This document shows, one piece after another, positions 1-4,816 of a DNA stretch of 6,567 nucleotides. The notes beneath the pieces are model-generated. The model was not told where the DNA came from, ran no database searches, and worked only from the letters and a program-made list of their open reading frames with translations. This DNA is from Rickettsia typhi (lineage in GTDB: Bacteria; Pseudomonadota; Alphaproteobacteria; Rickettsiales; Rickettsiaceae): the NCBI GenBank assembly GCA_945878545.1, contig CAMCTQ010000071.1:1-6567 (forward strand), given 5' to 3'. Position 1 is the stretch's first letter. The number at the start of each line of letters is the position of its first letter. Both the position numbers and the translations under genes were made by a program.

Positions 1-94
1 TGATTTTGTCGTCAAAACTTGGCTCCGCTCCTCAAATACCAAACGTATGTTCCAGTGCTCGCCTTCGTTTTTCCTAAAACTCTCTCGTGATAAA
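1..94. repeat. GC-richer non-coding tract, possible end of a dispersed repeat
   Basis: This stretch has about 44% G+C by hand count (40 of the first 90 bases), clearly above the AT-rich genes around it. It begins outside the window and stops almost exactly where the MFS gene ends (stop codon 95-97). On the minus strand it has an uninterrupted frame ending at a TGA at 12-14, in a different phase from the MFS gene. Elevated GC, an abrupt boundary at a gene end and an open frame fit the dispersed palindromic or repeat elements common in rickettsial genomes, but no second copy lies in this window. It could also be the tail of an unrelated decayed gene. The repeat call is an inference. Confidence 0.35.
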
Positions 95-1384
95 TTAATT
101 ACACAAGAGGTCTAGCGATATTCGCTGATTAAGTTTATATAGGGCAAATGATATCACCAAAATAGTAACAATAAAATAACAAAGTGGTAACCAGCTAATA
201 TTTGTCTGGTGATAGAGAAAAGTTGAAATAAAAGCTGTTGGCGCGGAAATAACAATTGACCCTATTGCATGACTTAAGCTGAATAGTCTGTACCTAATGG
301 AAATAGGGATGGATTTTGTTAGAATTACAGCTCCGGGCATTGTTAAGAAAGGAAGTGTTGCTGATGTTAAGAATAGCAAAACAGGGCTAAGTTCTAATTT
401 GCCCAAATAGTAACATTGTCCAAATGTAATAAGTAAAATTACAAAAGCGGCAATTATAGTAATTTTATATTTACCAAATCTGTCAGCAATAATTCCGCCA
501 ACAACACTGAATATCATATAAATAGCAATGGAAATCGATATATACTTTTGCATTTTAGATTTCTCTATTGTTTCAAGTACCTGGAAATTATATGTTCCAA
601 AGAAAATTAGAATAAATTGATTGGTGCTACCTATTGCGCCAACTAGTAATACACATAGAGCAAACAATTTTTTGTTAGTTTTTACGATATAATAAATAGA
701 CAAATCTTTAAATTTTTCGAATTTAGGTTGTTTTCTTATTTCTACTTGGTCTTTAAAGTTAGTTATTCTCATAATTATAATCGCTATGAACCCTAATACC
801 GAGCCCAATAAAAATGCGAATTTCCAGTTATAATTTGGCAGATAACCAGAGCTAAAAGCTGTCGCAGATAAGGAGGCGGTGAGTGAACCAAGCAATGTGA
901 AAACCGTTGTAATGCTTATACTAAAACATTGCATAGAGCTTTTTATATGTTCGAAAACAAATATTCTAACGCCGTCAGAGCCAGAGGAAACCAGAGCAGA
1001 TATAACCATTCTACATAATAAAAGTATAAATGCAGAAAATAATCCTATTGCTTCATTAGATGGAGTTATGAAGAGGATAAAAGATGCTATTGATGTTCCG
1101 CTGAGACTAATGATAAAAGAGTTCGATCTACCAGCTAAATCACCGATTCTGCCAAATATGATTGCTCCAAGTGGCTTAGCAATCATTGCTATAGACATTA
1201 AAAAGTAAGTATTTAATAATTGAATGACAATATCAGCTTTTGGAAAAAAATGGCTGGCAATATTTGCAGCCAAAAATCCAAATAAATGATAATCGTAATA
1301 CTGAACGAACACTGTAAGCGCTGAAATCGCAAATGTTTTTTTATTCAAATGTAGCTCACTAAAATTGTATAACAAAAAAATCAA
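95..1384 (-). CDS. MFS permease, metabolite:H+ symporter (ProP-like) type
   Basis: A polytopic inner-membrane transporter of the major facilitator superfamily, 429 residues from the first TTG, the usual length for the family, with about 12 hydrophobic segments. Helix 1 carries QYYDYHLFGFLA (28-39), matching the WYDF-LYGF-A pattern of ProP-like metabolite:proton symporters. Loop 2-3 has GRIGDLAGRS (78-87), the MFS motif A, with PLGA before it. NWKFAFLLG (186-194) follows helix 5. A charged central loop spans about 207-240, and the second-half motif A copy is GGIIADRFGK (296-305). The segment SSGSDGVRIFVFEH (133-146) sits where relatives have a GGE-GG-AEH motif and is divergent, so proline or betaine should not be assumed as substrate. 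There is no ATG near the start. The TTG at 1384 lacks a ribosome site, while the TTG at 1348 has GTGAG six bases upstream and would begin MNKKTFAIS. A poor -35/-10 pair (TTGCTT, TAGATT, spacer 16) at 1390-1417 also favours the later start. The gene is transcribed away from ppa. Confidence 0.85.
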   Translation of the reverse strand: MIFLLYNFSELHLNKKTFAISALTVFVQYYDYHLFGFLAANIASHFFPKADIVIQLLNTYFLMSIAMIAKPLGAIIFGRIGDLAGRSNSFIISLSGTSIASFILFITPSNEAIGLFSAFILLLCRMVISALVSSGSDGVRIFVFEHIKSSMQCFSISITTVFTLLGSLTASLSATAFSSGYLPNYNWKFAFLLGSVLGFIAIIIMRITNFKDQVEIRKQPKFEKFKDLSIYYIVKTNKKLFALCVLLVGAIGSTNQFILIFFGTYNFQVLETIEKSKMQKYISISIAIYMIFSVVGGIIADRFGKYKITIIAAFVILLITFGQCYYLGKLELSPVLLFLTSATLPFLTMPGAVILTKSIPISIRYRLFSLSHAIGSIVISAPTAFISTFLYHQTNISWLPLCYFIVTILVISFALYKLNQRISLDLLCN

Positions 1385-1389
1385 TCGAT

Positions 1390-1417
1390 AATCTATCTGG
1401 TTTTATTATTTAAGCAA
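1390..1417 (-). promoter_or_regulatory. Weak candidate promoter for the MFS permease
   Basis: On the minus strand, TTGCTT (1412-1417) and TAGATT (1390-1395) are separated by 16 bases. They match the sigma-70 consensus at 3 of 6 and 4 of 6 positions. Transcription would begin near 1383, on top of the upstream TTG, leaving a short leader ahead of the TTG at 1348. In DNA this AT-rich such matches are common by chance. Confidence 0.2.
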
Positions 1418-1439
1418 AGTGAAATGTTTAAAAACTAAT

Positions 1440-1563
1440 ACCATTCCCCTAACCTTAATGATCCAAACGAATTTTGTAGGACTCGGCCGTTCCCACATAG
1501 TCATCTACGCTGCGCAGTCTTGCCTTGAAACTCATTAGTCTAATTCAAGCAGGGAAATGGTGT
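1440..1563. repeat. Imperfect palindromic element (RPE/MITE-like), about 124 bp
   Basis: The ends are inverted copies: ACCATTCCCCT at 1441-1451 and AGGGAAATGGT at 1552-1562, matching at 10 of 11 positions. Weaker pairing continues inward, for example GTAGGACTCGGC on the left against GCGCAGTCTTGCC on the right. By hand count 1441-1560 has about 46% G+C (55 of 120), well above its surroundings. The minus strand contains a complete 26-codon ATG-to-TAA frame (1455-1535). Size, palindromy, higher GC and an internal open frame resemble Rickettsia palindromic elements, which are known to spread both between and inside genes. I cannot assign it to a numbered RPE family, and no other copy lies in this window. 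Confidence 0.55.
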
Positions 1564-1587
1564 AAGCGAATCTCAGATAAAATTTAG

Positions 1588-1614
1588 TTGCCATATTAGA
1601 TGAATTAATATAGA
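1588..1614 (+). promoter_or_regulatory. Weak candidate promoter for ppa
   Basis: TTGCCA (1588-1593) could be a -35 box, with TATAGA (1609-1614) as -10 after a short 15-base spacer. It is the best pair seen between the palindromic element and ppa, but the spacer is poor and the whole leader is AT-rich. Transcription would start near 1621, giving a leader of roughly 28 bases made almost only of A and T. Confidence 0.25.
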
Positions 1615-1648
1615 TCTTTAATTATTTTAATATTATTTATTTTTTTAT

Positions 1649-2179
1649 ATGTTTATAGATAAAATTCCAGCGAAAACTAAGGATGATGCTTTTAATGTAA
1701 TTATTGAAATATCAATGAACGACAACCCTGTGAAATATGAATTTGACAAGGATGTTGGAGCAATAATGGTTGATAGATTCATGCAGGCATCAATGTCTTA
1801 TCCATGCAATTATGGTTTTATTCCTCATACTTTATCGCAAGATGGGGATCCAGCGGATGTACTTGTAATGGCTCAGTATCCTATTATCCCTGGAGCAATT
1901 ATTAAAGTAAGGCCAGTAGGTGTTTTAATAATGGAGGATGAGTCTGGGATAGACGAAAAAATCCTTGCTGTACCTACTACTAAAATAGATGTAACCTTTG
2001 AAAGTATTAAAGATATTGAAGATGTGCCTCAAATGATAAAAGATAGAATAAATCATTTTTTTGAGCATTATAAAAAACTTGAAAAAGGTAAATGGGTTAA
2101 GATTGTCGGCTGGCAGAATGCTCAGAAGGCTGTAAGTCTTATTGAAGAGGCAATCGCTAGAGCAAATGTTGCATTGTAG
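1649..2179 (+). CDS. ppa: Inorganic pyrophosphatase (family I)
   Basis: A cytosolic Mg-dependent enzyme that hydrolyses pyrophosphate to two phosphates and so drives nucleic acid, aminoacyl-tRNA and other syntheses forward. It has 176 residues, the normal bacterial length. The active-site residues known from the E. coli enzyme fall at the same numbers: E20, K29, E31, R43, Y55, D65, D67, D70, D97, D102, K104, Y141 and K142. The signature reads DGDPADV (65-71); the alanine at its fifth position, usually a larger hydrophobic residue, is a mild variant unlikely to abolish activity. The strings SYPCNYGFIPHTLS and HFFEHYKKLEKGKWVK are very like rickettsial Ppa as I recall it. The ATG at 1649 is supported by the alignment of residue numbers, but no Shine-Dalgarno sequence precedes it: the 30 bases upstream are nearly all A and T. 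It stands alone, divergent from the MFS gene and convergent with the LRR gene. Confidence 0.96.
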   Translation: MFIDKIPAKTKDDAFNVIIEISMNDNPVKYEFDKDVGAIMVDRFMQASMSYPCNYGFIPHTLSQDGDPADVLVMAQYPIIPGAIIKVRPVGVLIMEDESGIDEKILAVPTTKIDVTFESIKDIEDVPQMIKDRINHFFEHYKKLEKGKWVKIVGWQNAQKAVSLIEEAIARANVAL

Positions 2180-2215
2180 TAATTTAAGTTGGATTAAGTC
2201 GTAACTAGTACAATT

Positions 2216-2266
2216 AAATGAGACTGATTTTAAGAATTCGTCTTATCTCGTTTGAGAGTTTTTATT
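2216..2266 (+). terminator. Possible intrinsic terminator after ppa
   Basis: AAATGAGA (2216-2223) can pair with TCTCGTTT (2246-2253, one G-T pair), and inside it TAAGA (2231-2235) pairs with TCTTA (2241-2245). This gives about 13 pairs with a 7-base bulge on the left side. A run of five T follows at 2259-2263. An alternative 4-bp hairpin, TCTC-GTTT-GAGA, lies directly before the same T run. The element sits 37 bases after the ppa stop. It has no T run on the minus strand, so it would not serve the convergent LRR gene. Confidence 0.4.
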
Positions 2267-2285
2267 GAAACACTCCTTGGCACGA

Positions 2286-2993
2286 TCACAATATAGTGCA
2301 TGACGATGATTCATCCTGGTTACCAGTTACTACTACTGCATCATGCTCGATAATTGTAGCATGATTAAATTGCTGTAATATTCTGAGCTGGTTTTCGAGT
2401 GAGTCTTTGGCCATGGAGGCTTGTTGCTCGGTTAATTGCAGTTTATCAGCTAGTTCTGAGTTTTGTTGAGTTAGTTTTGAAGTTTCTTCTGCTAATTGTT
2501 GTTGTGATGCTTTGAGTTGGTTTTCGAGTGAGTCTTTGGCCATGGAGGCTTGTTGCTCGGTTGATTGTAGTCTATCAGTTAGTTCTGAGTTTTCTTGAGT
2601 TAATTTTAGTCTTTCTTCTACTATTTTTTCCAAATGCTGTTGTTCCTTTCTTATGTGTGAGTGAGATGACGTTGTTTTTTCTTTTAGAGCTTTGTTGATA
2701 GCAATTAACATTTCAACGCGAATGGCTGAATTATATTTTAGATCGATACTTTCTATAGATTTATTATTTTCTAAAAGCTTTAACAAGGCGCGTGCTCCGG
2801 GATTACCTATATTATTATCACTAAAATCAATAGTAGTTATGGTAGTATTTCTTTCTAAAATCGCAGTTAAAATTTTGATATGCTCATTGTTGATTTTGGC
2901 ATTCTTAAGATCAAGATAAGTCTGGTTTGCCAATAATTTTTCTAATTTAGTTGTGCTTTCTTTCTCTAAAAGACTATAAATCTTTTGTTTCAT
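2286..2993 (-). CDS. LRR and coiled-coil protein with C-terminal CaaX-like box; candidate host-directed effector
   Basis: A 235-residue soluble protein, not recognised as a named family. Residues 25-108 hold about two and a half leucine-rich repeats of the ribonuclease-inhibitor type (YLDLKNAKI, TTIDFSDNNIG, ESIDLKYNS). Residues 112-208 are charged and rich in Gln, Glu, Lys and Leu, predicted as coiled coil. This part contains a tandem duplication of a 43-residue unit (130-172 and 173-208, the second slightly short), each copy with TEQQASMAKDSLENQL. A short linker leads to the final residues ESSSCTIL. The cysteine at 232 is the only one in the protein and is exactly four from the end, as in a CaaX box; leucine at the last position favours geranylgeranyl transfer. 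There is no signal peptide or membrane helix. The start at 2993 is firm: AAGAGGG lies seven bases upstream. LRRs, coiled coil and CaaX together suggest a secreted effector anchored to host membranes. That role is an inference. Confidence 0.85.
   Translation of the reverse strand: MKQKIYSLLEKESTTKLEKLLANQTYLDLKNAKINNEHIKILTAILERNTTITTIDFSDNNIGNPGARALLKLLENNKSIESIDLKYNSAIRVEMLIAINKALKEKTTSSHSHIRKEQQHLEKIVEERLKLTQENSELTDRLQSTEQQASMAKDSLENQLKASQQQLAEETSKLTQQNSELADKLQLTEQQASMAKDSLENQLRILQQFNHATIIEHDAVVVTGNQDESSSCTIL
2370..2606 (-). repeat. Tandem 129-bp (43-codon) duplication inside the LRR/coiled-coil gene
   Basis: Two direct copies with a period of 129 bases, at about 2478-2606 and 2370-2477. 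A 44-base core is identical in both (2519-2562 and 2390-2433), and flanking bases differ at scattered positions. The unit keeps the reading frame and duplicates part of the coiled coil. The high identity points to a fairly recent duplication or to ongoing conversion between copies. Confidence 0.9.
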
Positions 2994-3000
2994 AGTTAAA

Positions 3001-3007
3001 CCCTCTT
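3001..3007 (-). promoter_or_regulatory. Ribosome binding site of the LRR/coiled-coil gene
   Basis: On the minus strand AAGAGGG is followed by seven bases and the ATG at 2993. It is one of the two strong Shine-Dalgarno sequences in the window and fixes this start. Confidence 0.8.
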
Positions 3008-3010
3008 TAA

Positions 3011-3029
3011 ATTATACTAAATAATTATA
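3011..3029 (-). promoter_or_regulatory. Two candidate -10 boxes for the LRR/coiled-coil gene
   Basis: Two perfect TATAAT hexamers read on the minus strand, at 3024-3029 and 3011-3016. Neither has a good -35 box at the expected distance (the best are TAATTT or TTAATT for the proximal one). The proximal box would start transcription right at the ribosome site, so the distal one is more useful for a normal leader. In AT-rich DNA one of them may be chance. Confidence 0.35.
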
Positions 3030-3065
3030 GTTTAAATTAAAATTTAACTGATTACTACTAAATAG

Positions 3066-3079
3066 GTTAACTAGTTAAC
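3066..3079. promoter_or_regulatory. Perfect 14-bp palindrome upstream of the LRR gene, possible operator
   Basis: GTTAACTAGTTAAC reads the same on both strands. It lies 73 bases upstream of the LRR-gene ATG and about 37 bases upstream of its distal -10 box. The size and symmetry suit a dimeric regulator, but no regulator is encoded nearby and the site occurs once in the window. Confidence 0.25.
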
Positions 3080-3096
3080 TAATATTTAATCTTTTT

Positions 3097-3138
3097 AAGG
3101 CTGCTTATAACAAAAATTGTGGTGTTATCTGTAGCCTT
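3097..3138. repeat. Imperfect inverted repeat (stem-loop)
   Basis: AAGGCTGCTTATAAC (3097-3111) pairs with GTTATCTGTAGCCTT (3124-3138): six outer pairs, a G-T and a C-G pair, a 2x2 mismatch, then five inner pairs around a 12-base loop. No T run follows on either strand, so it is not a standard intrinsic terminator. It may be a decayed palindromic element or a structured leader. Confidence 0.4.
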
Positions 3139-3518
3139 GAATCCCTATGATGTATACGTTCCAGTCATGTTGTAATAATGCTTGTATCTTTTTTACTCAA
3201 GGTATTTAAGAATTCATCTGATTTTATTGACCGTTATTTGTATTTATGATAGAAACCTAAGACTCTAATAGTTTATAAATAAGATCAGCTGGTACCCCAG
3301 TTTATTATTGAGCCAGAATCTTGATTTAAGAAGGCTAATTTTAAAACTTAGGTTCTGGGAACAAGACGATTTTGTATCGTTTTTATTAGAGTTCAAAGAT
3401 TCAAGATATAGATGATTAGCTACGGGCGTGTTTAGAGGTTTTAAGAAAATTGCTATCATAACGAGCTTATAAGGTGACTGGGAAATATAAAGCTGTTTAA
3501 TCAACAACATATAATCAA
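3139..3518. other. Long gap with inverted repeats and no convincing gene
   Basis: About 380 bases between the LRR gene and the Bcr/CflA-like gene. An outer inverted repeat (AACCTAAG 3254-3261, CTTAGGTT 3347-3354) encloses a smaller one (CTGG-TACC-CCAG, 3289-3300). A hairpin, AAGACGAT-TTTGT-ATCGTTTT, followed by T (3363-3384) looks like a plus-strand terminator but has no gene ahead of it. On the plus strand, 3272-3472 is open apart from one TGA at 3413-3415. On the minus strand an 81-codon frame covers 3265-3510 but lacks a ribosome site and recognisable motifs. Openness on both strands together with inverted repeats suggests a decayed repeat element or gene remnant rather than a live gene. 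No tRNA was seen. Confidence 0.45.
3363..3384 (+). terminator. Terminator-like hairpin in the gap, function unclear
   Basis: The stem AAGACGAT/ATCGTTTT (eight pairs, one G-T) has a five-base loop and runs into a T-rich tail. No plus-strand gene precedes it after ppa, which has its own candidate terminator. It may end read-through transcription, act as a leader attenuator for the downstream MFS gene, or be chance. Confidence 0.25.
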
Positions 3519-4697
3519 ATGTTATTATTTATTACTGTTCTGACTATCTGTATTATTTCCAGATCAGAGGCAGATTTTTTTATTCCTTGTATACCTGCAT
3601 TACAAAAATACTTTGCTCTATCACCATTTGCTGTTCAACTTTCGCTAAGTTTAAATTTTATCGGGTATTGTATTGGTGGTTTAATAGCTGGATTTTTGGG
3701 TGATAAATTTAATTACCGAGTGATAATTATTAGCAGTTTAGCAATATTCGCTGGAGCTACTTTGCTTTGTGCTCTTGCCAATAATTATAGCTTTGTGTTA
3801 TTTGGCAGATTTGTTCAGGGGCTTAGTATTGCTGGTCCTACTATTCTTAGTTATGTTATTTTAATTGAAACCAATAAATTCCAAGATCAGTTAACAAGGC
3901 TTGGATTGATTAACGGTTCTATTACTTTAATTATGACCACGGTTCCAACTATTGGTGGTTACCTTGGGTTGTATGCTAATTGGCGTTTTAATTTTTTAGC
4001 AGTATTTTGTCTGGCGCTTATAGCTTTGACTTTAAGCTATAAGGTTCTAGAAGCTAATAATAGAGTAACTAGTAAAATCAGTATTCTTTTGCCATTTAAG
4101 GAATATTTTATGTTAGTCCGATCTCGTAAATTGCTCGTATTTACTGGTGCCTTATGTTTTATCATAGCGCCTTATTGGGTGTTTATTAGTATGTCGCCTA
4201 TTTATTATGTTAATGATATGGGGGTGCCTCTTATCGAATATATGTGGTATAAAAATATATTAGCTATCATATTTGGTGTTATAAGTTTAATGAATGGTTT
4301 GCTAGTCGATAAATTTGGCTGTAAAAATTGTTTCTTTTTTAGTATTGGGATGTGTTTTATTAGTATAATTTGCCAGTTTGTGATAGTGCTAATGGGCATA
4401 GATGAGCCACGAATTATTACTGCTGCCATGGCTATTTTAACTGTTGGAACAGCATTTTTAATTAATTTTCTGTATGCTAATGCTTTGACAACTATAAAAA
4501 ATCATATGGGCAAAGTGTCGGTCGTAATTCATTCTGTTAGATTAATATTTACCTCTATTTCACTTAGCTTAGTGAGTAAGCTATATGACGGCAATTTCTT
4601 TTTTATTGGTATTACTTTAATTACGATGATGTTAACTGGATTATTAATAACATTATATCTATATTCTAGGGGGCATCTCAAAGGGATTTCTATTTAA
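3519..4697 (+). CDS. MFS drug-efflux protein of the Bcr/CflA type
   Basis: An inner-membrane proton antiporter of the 12-helix major facilitator superfamily, 392 residues, normal for Bcr/CflA proteins, which export drugs or small metabolites. Helix 1 ends EADFFIPCIPAL (17-28), matching the TD-YLPALP pattern of the subfamily. AGFLGDKFNYR (57-67) is motif A, GRFVQGLSIAGP (96-107) resembles motif B, and VPTIGGYLG (142-150), followed by NWRFNF, is the antiporter motif C. SPIYYVNDMGVP (226-237) matches the SPF-Y---FG-SP segment of Bcr proteins, and LLVDKFG (261-267) is the second-half motif A. An in-frame TAA at 3498-3500 leaves the ATG at 3519 as the first ATG. No clear ribosome site precedes it; TATAAA at 3486-3491 is the only usable -10 candidate. 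The substrate cannot be read from the sequence. In rickettsiae, proteins of this type may export host-derived or self-made metabolites rather than antibiotics. Confidence 0.88.
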   Translation: MLLFITVLTICIISRSEADFFIPCIPALQKYFALSPFAVQLSLSLNFIGYCIGGLIAGFLGDKFNYRVIIISSLAIFAGATLLCALANNYSFVLFGRFVQGLSIAGPTILSYVILIETNKFQDQLTRLGLINGSITLIMTTVPTIGGYLGLYANWRFNFLAVFCLALIALTLSYKVLEANNRVTSKISILLPFKEYFMLVRSRKLLVFTGALCFIIAPYWVFISMSPIYYVNDMGVPLIEYMWYKNILAIIFGVISLMNGLLVDKFGCKNCFFFSIGMCFISIICQFVIVLMGIDEPRIITAAMAILTVGTAFLINFLYANALTTIKNHMGKVSVVIHSVRLIFTSISLSLVSKLYDGNFFFIGITLITMMLTGLLITLYLYSRGHLKGISI

Positions 4698-4703
4698 TTT
4701 GAG

Positions 4704-4753
4704 ACTTGGCATTAATAATAAATATTTTGAAATATTTATTATTAATGCCAAGT
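4704..4753. repeat. Perfect 24-bp inverted repeat with a 2-base spacer
   Basis: The left arm 4704-4727 (starting ACTTGGCATTAA) and the right arm 4730-4753 (ending TTAATGCCAAGT) are exact reverse complements, separated by TG. It begins six bases after the stop of the Bcr/CflA-like gene and ends in the first T of a TTGACA box. As RNA it would form a very long, uninterrupted hairpin. No T run follows on either strand, so it is not a textbook terminator, though it could still block RNA polymerase or protect the upstream 3' end from nucleases. A recently formed palindromic element is an alternative. Confidence 0.9.
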
Positions 4754-4781
4754 TGACAGTTCTTGATTGATAGTTTAGCTT
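4753..4781 (+). promoter_or_regulatory. Candidate tlc promoter
   Basis: A perfect TTGACA (4753-4758) is followed after 17 bases by TAGCTT (4776-4781), a weak -10 with 3 of 6 matches. Transcription would start near 4788, giving a leader of about 30 bases to the tlc ATG. The first base of the -35 box is the last base of the 24-bp inverted repeat, so cruciform formation or a protein bound to the palindrome could affect this promoter. Confidence 0.4.
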
Positions 4782-4816
4782 CAGGCTTATCAAATATTGG
4801 GGATTAGTGAGTTTTC

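Noticed and set aside
879..1208. 109-codon plus-strand open frame
   Set aside because: It lies wholly inside the minus-strand MFS permease, has no recognisable motif, and reads as the antisense of membrane helices.
1501..1563. GC-richer segment considered as a tRNA or small RNA gene
   Set aside because: No cloverleaf, no T-arm consensus and no CCA-type end; the symmetry is that of a long imperfect palindrome.
2384..2613. Direct repeats considered as a CRISPR array
   Set aside because: There are only two units, they are in frame within a coding gene, and the sequence is continuous without unique spacers.
2692..2919. 75-codon plus-strand open frame
   Set aside because: It is antisense to the LRR domain, where regular leucine codons give an open complementary frame; no ribosome site or family motif.
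3265..3510. 81-codon minus-strand open frame in the gap
   Set aside because: No ribosome site, no recognisable domain, and it overlaps inverted repeats and the likely leader of the Bcr/CflA-like gene. Kept only as part of the gap description.
3510..3515. Perfect TATAAT just ahead of the Bcr/CflA-like ATG
   Set aside because: It is only three bases from the ATG, so transcription would begin inside the start codon, and no -35 box is present at the right distance.
4205..4429. 74-codon minus-strand open frame
   Set aside because: Antisense to the second half of the Bcr/CflA-like gene, whose motifs are intact in the sense frame.
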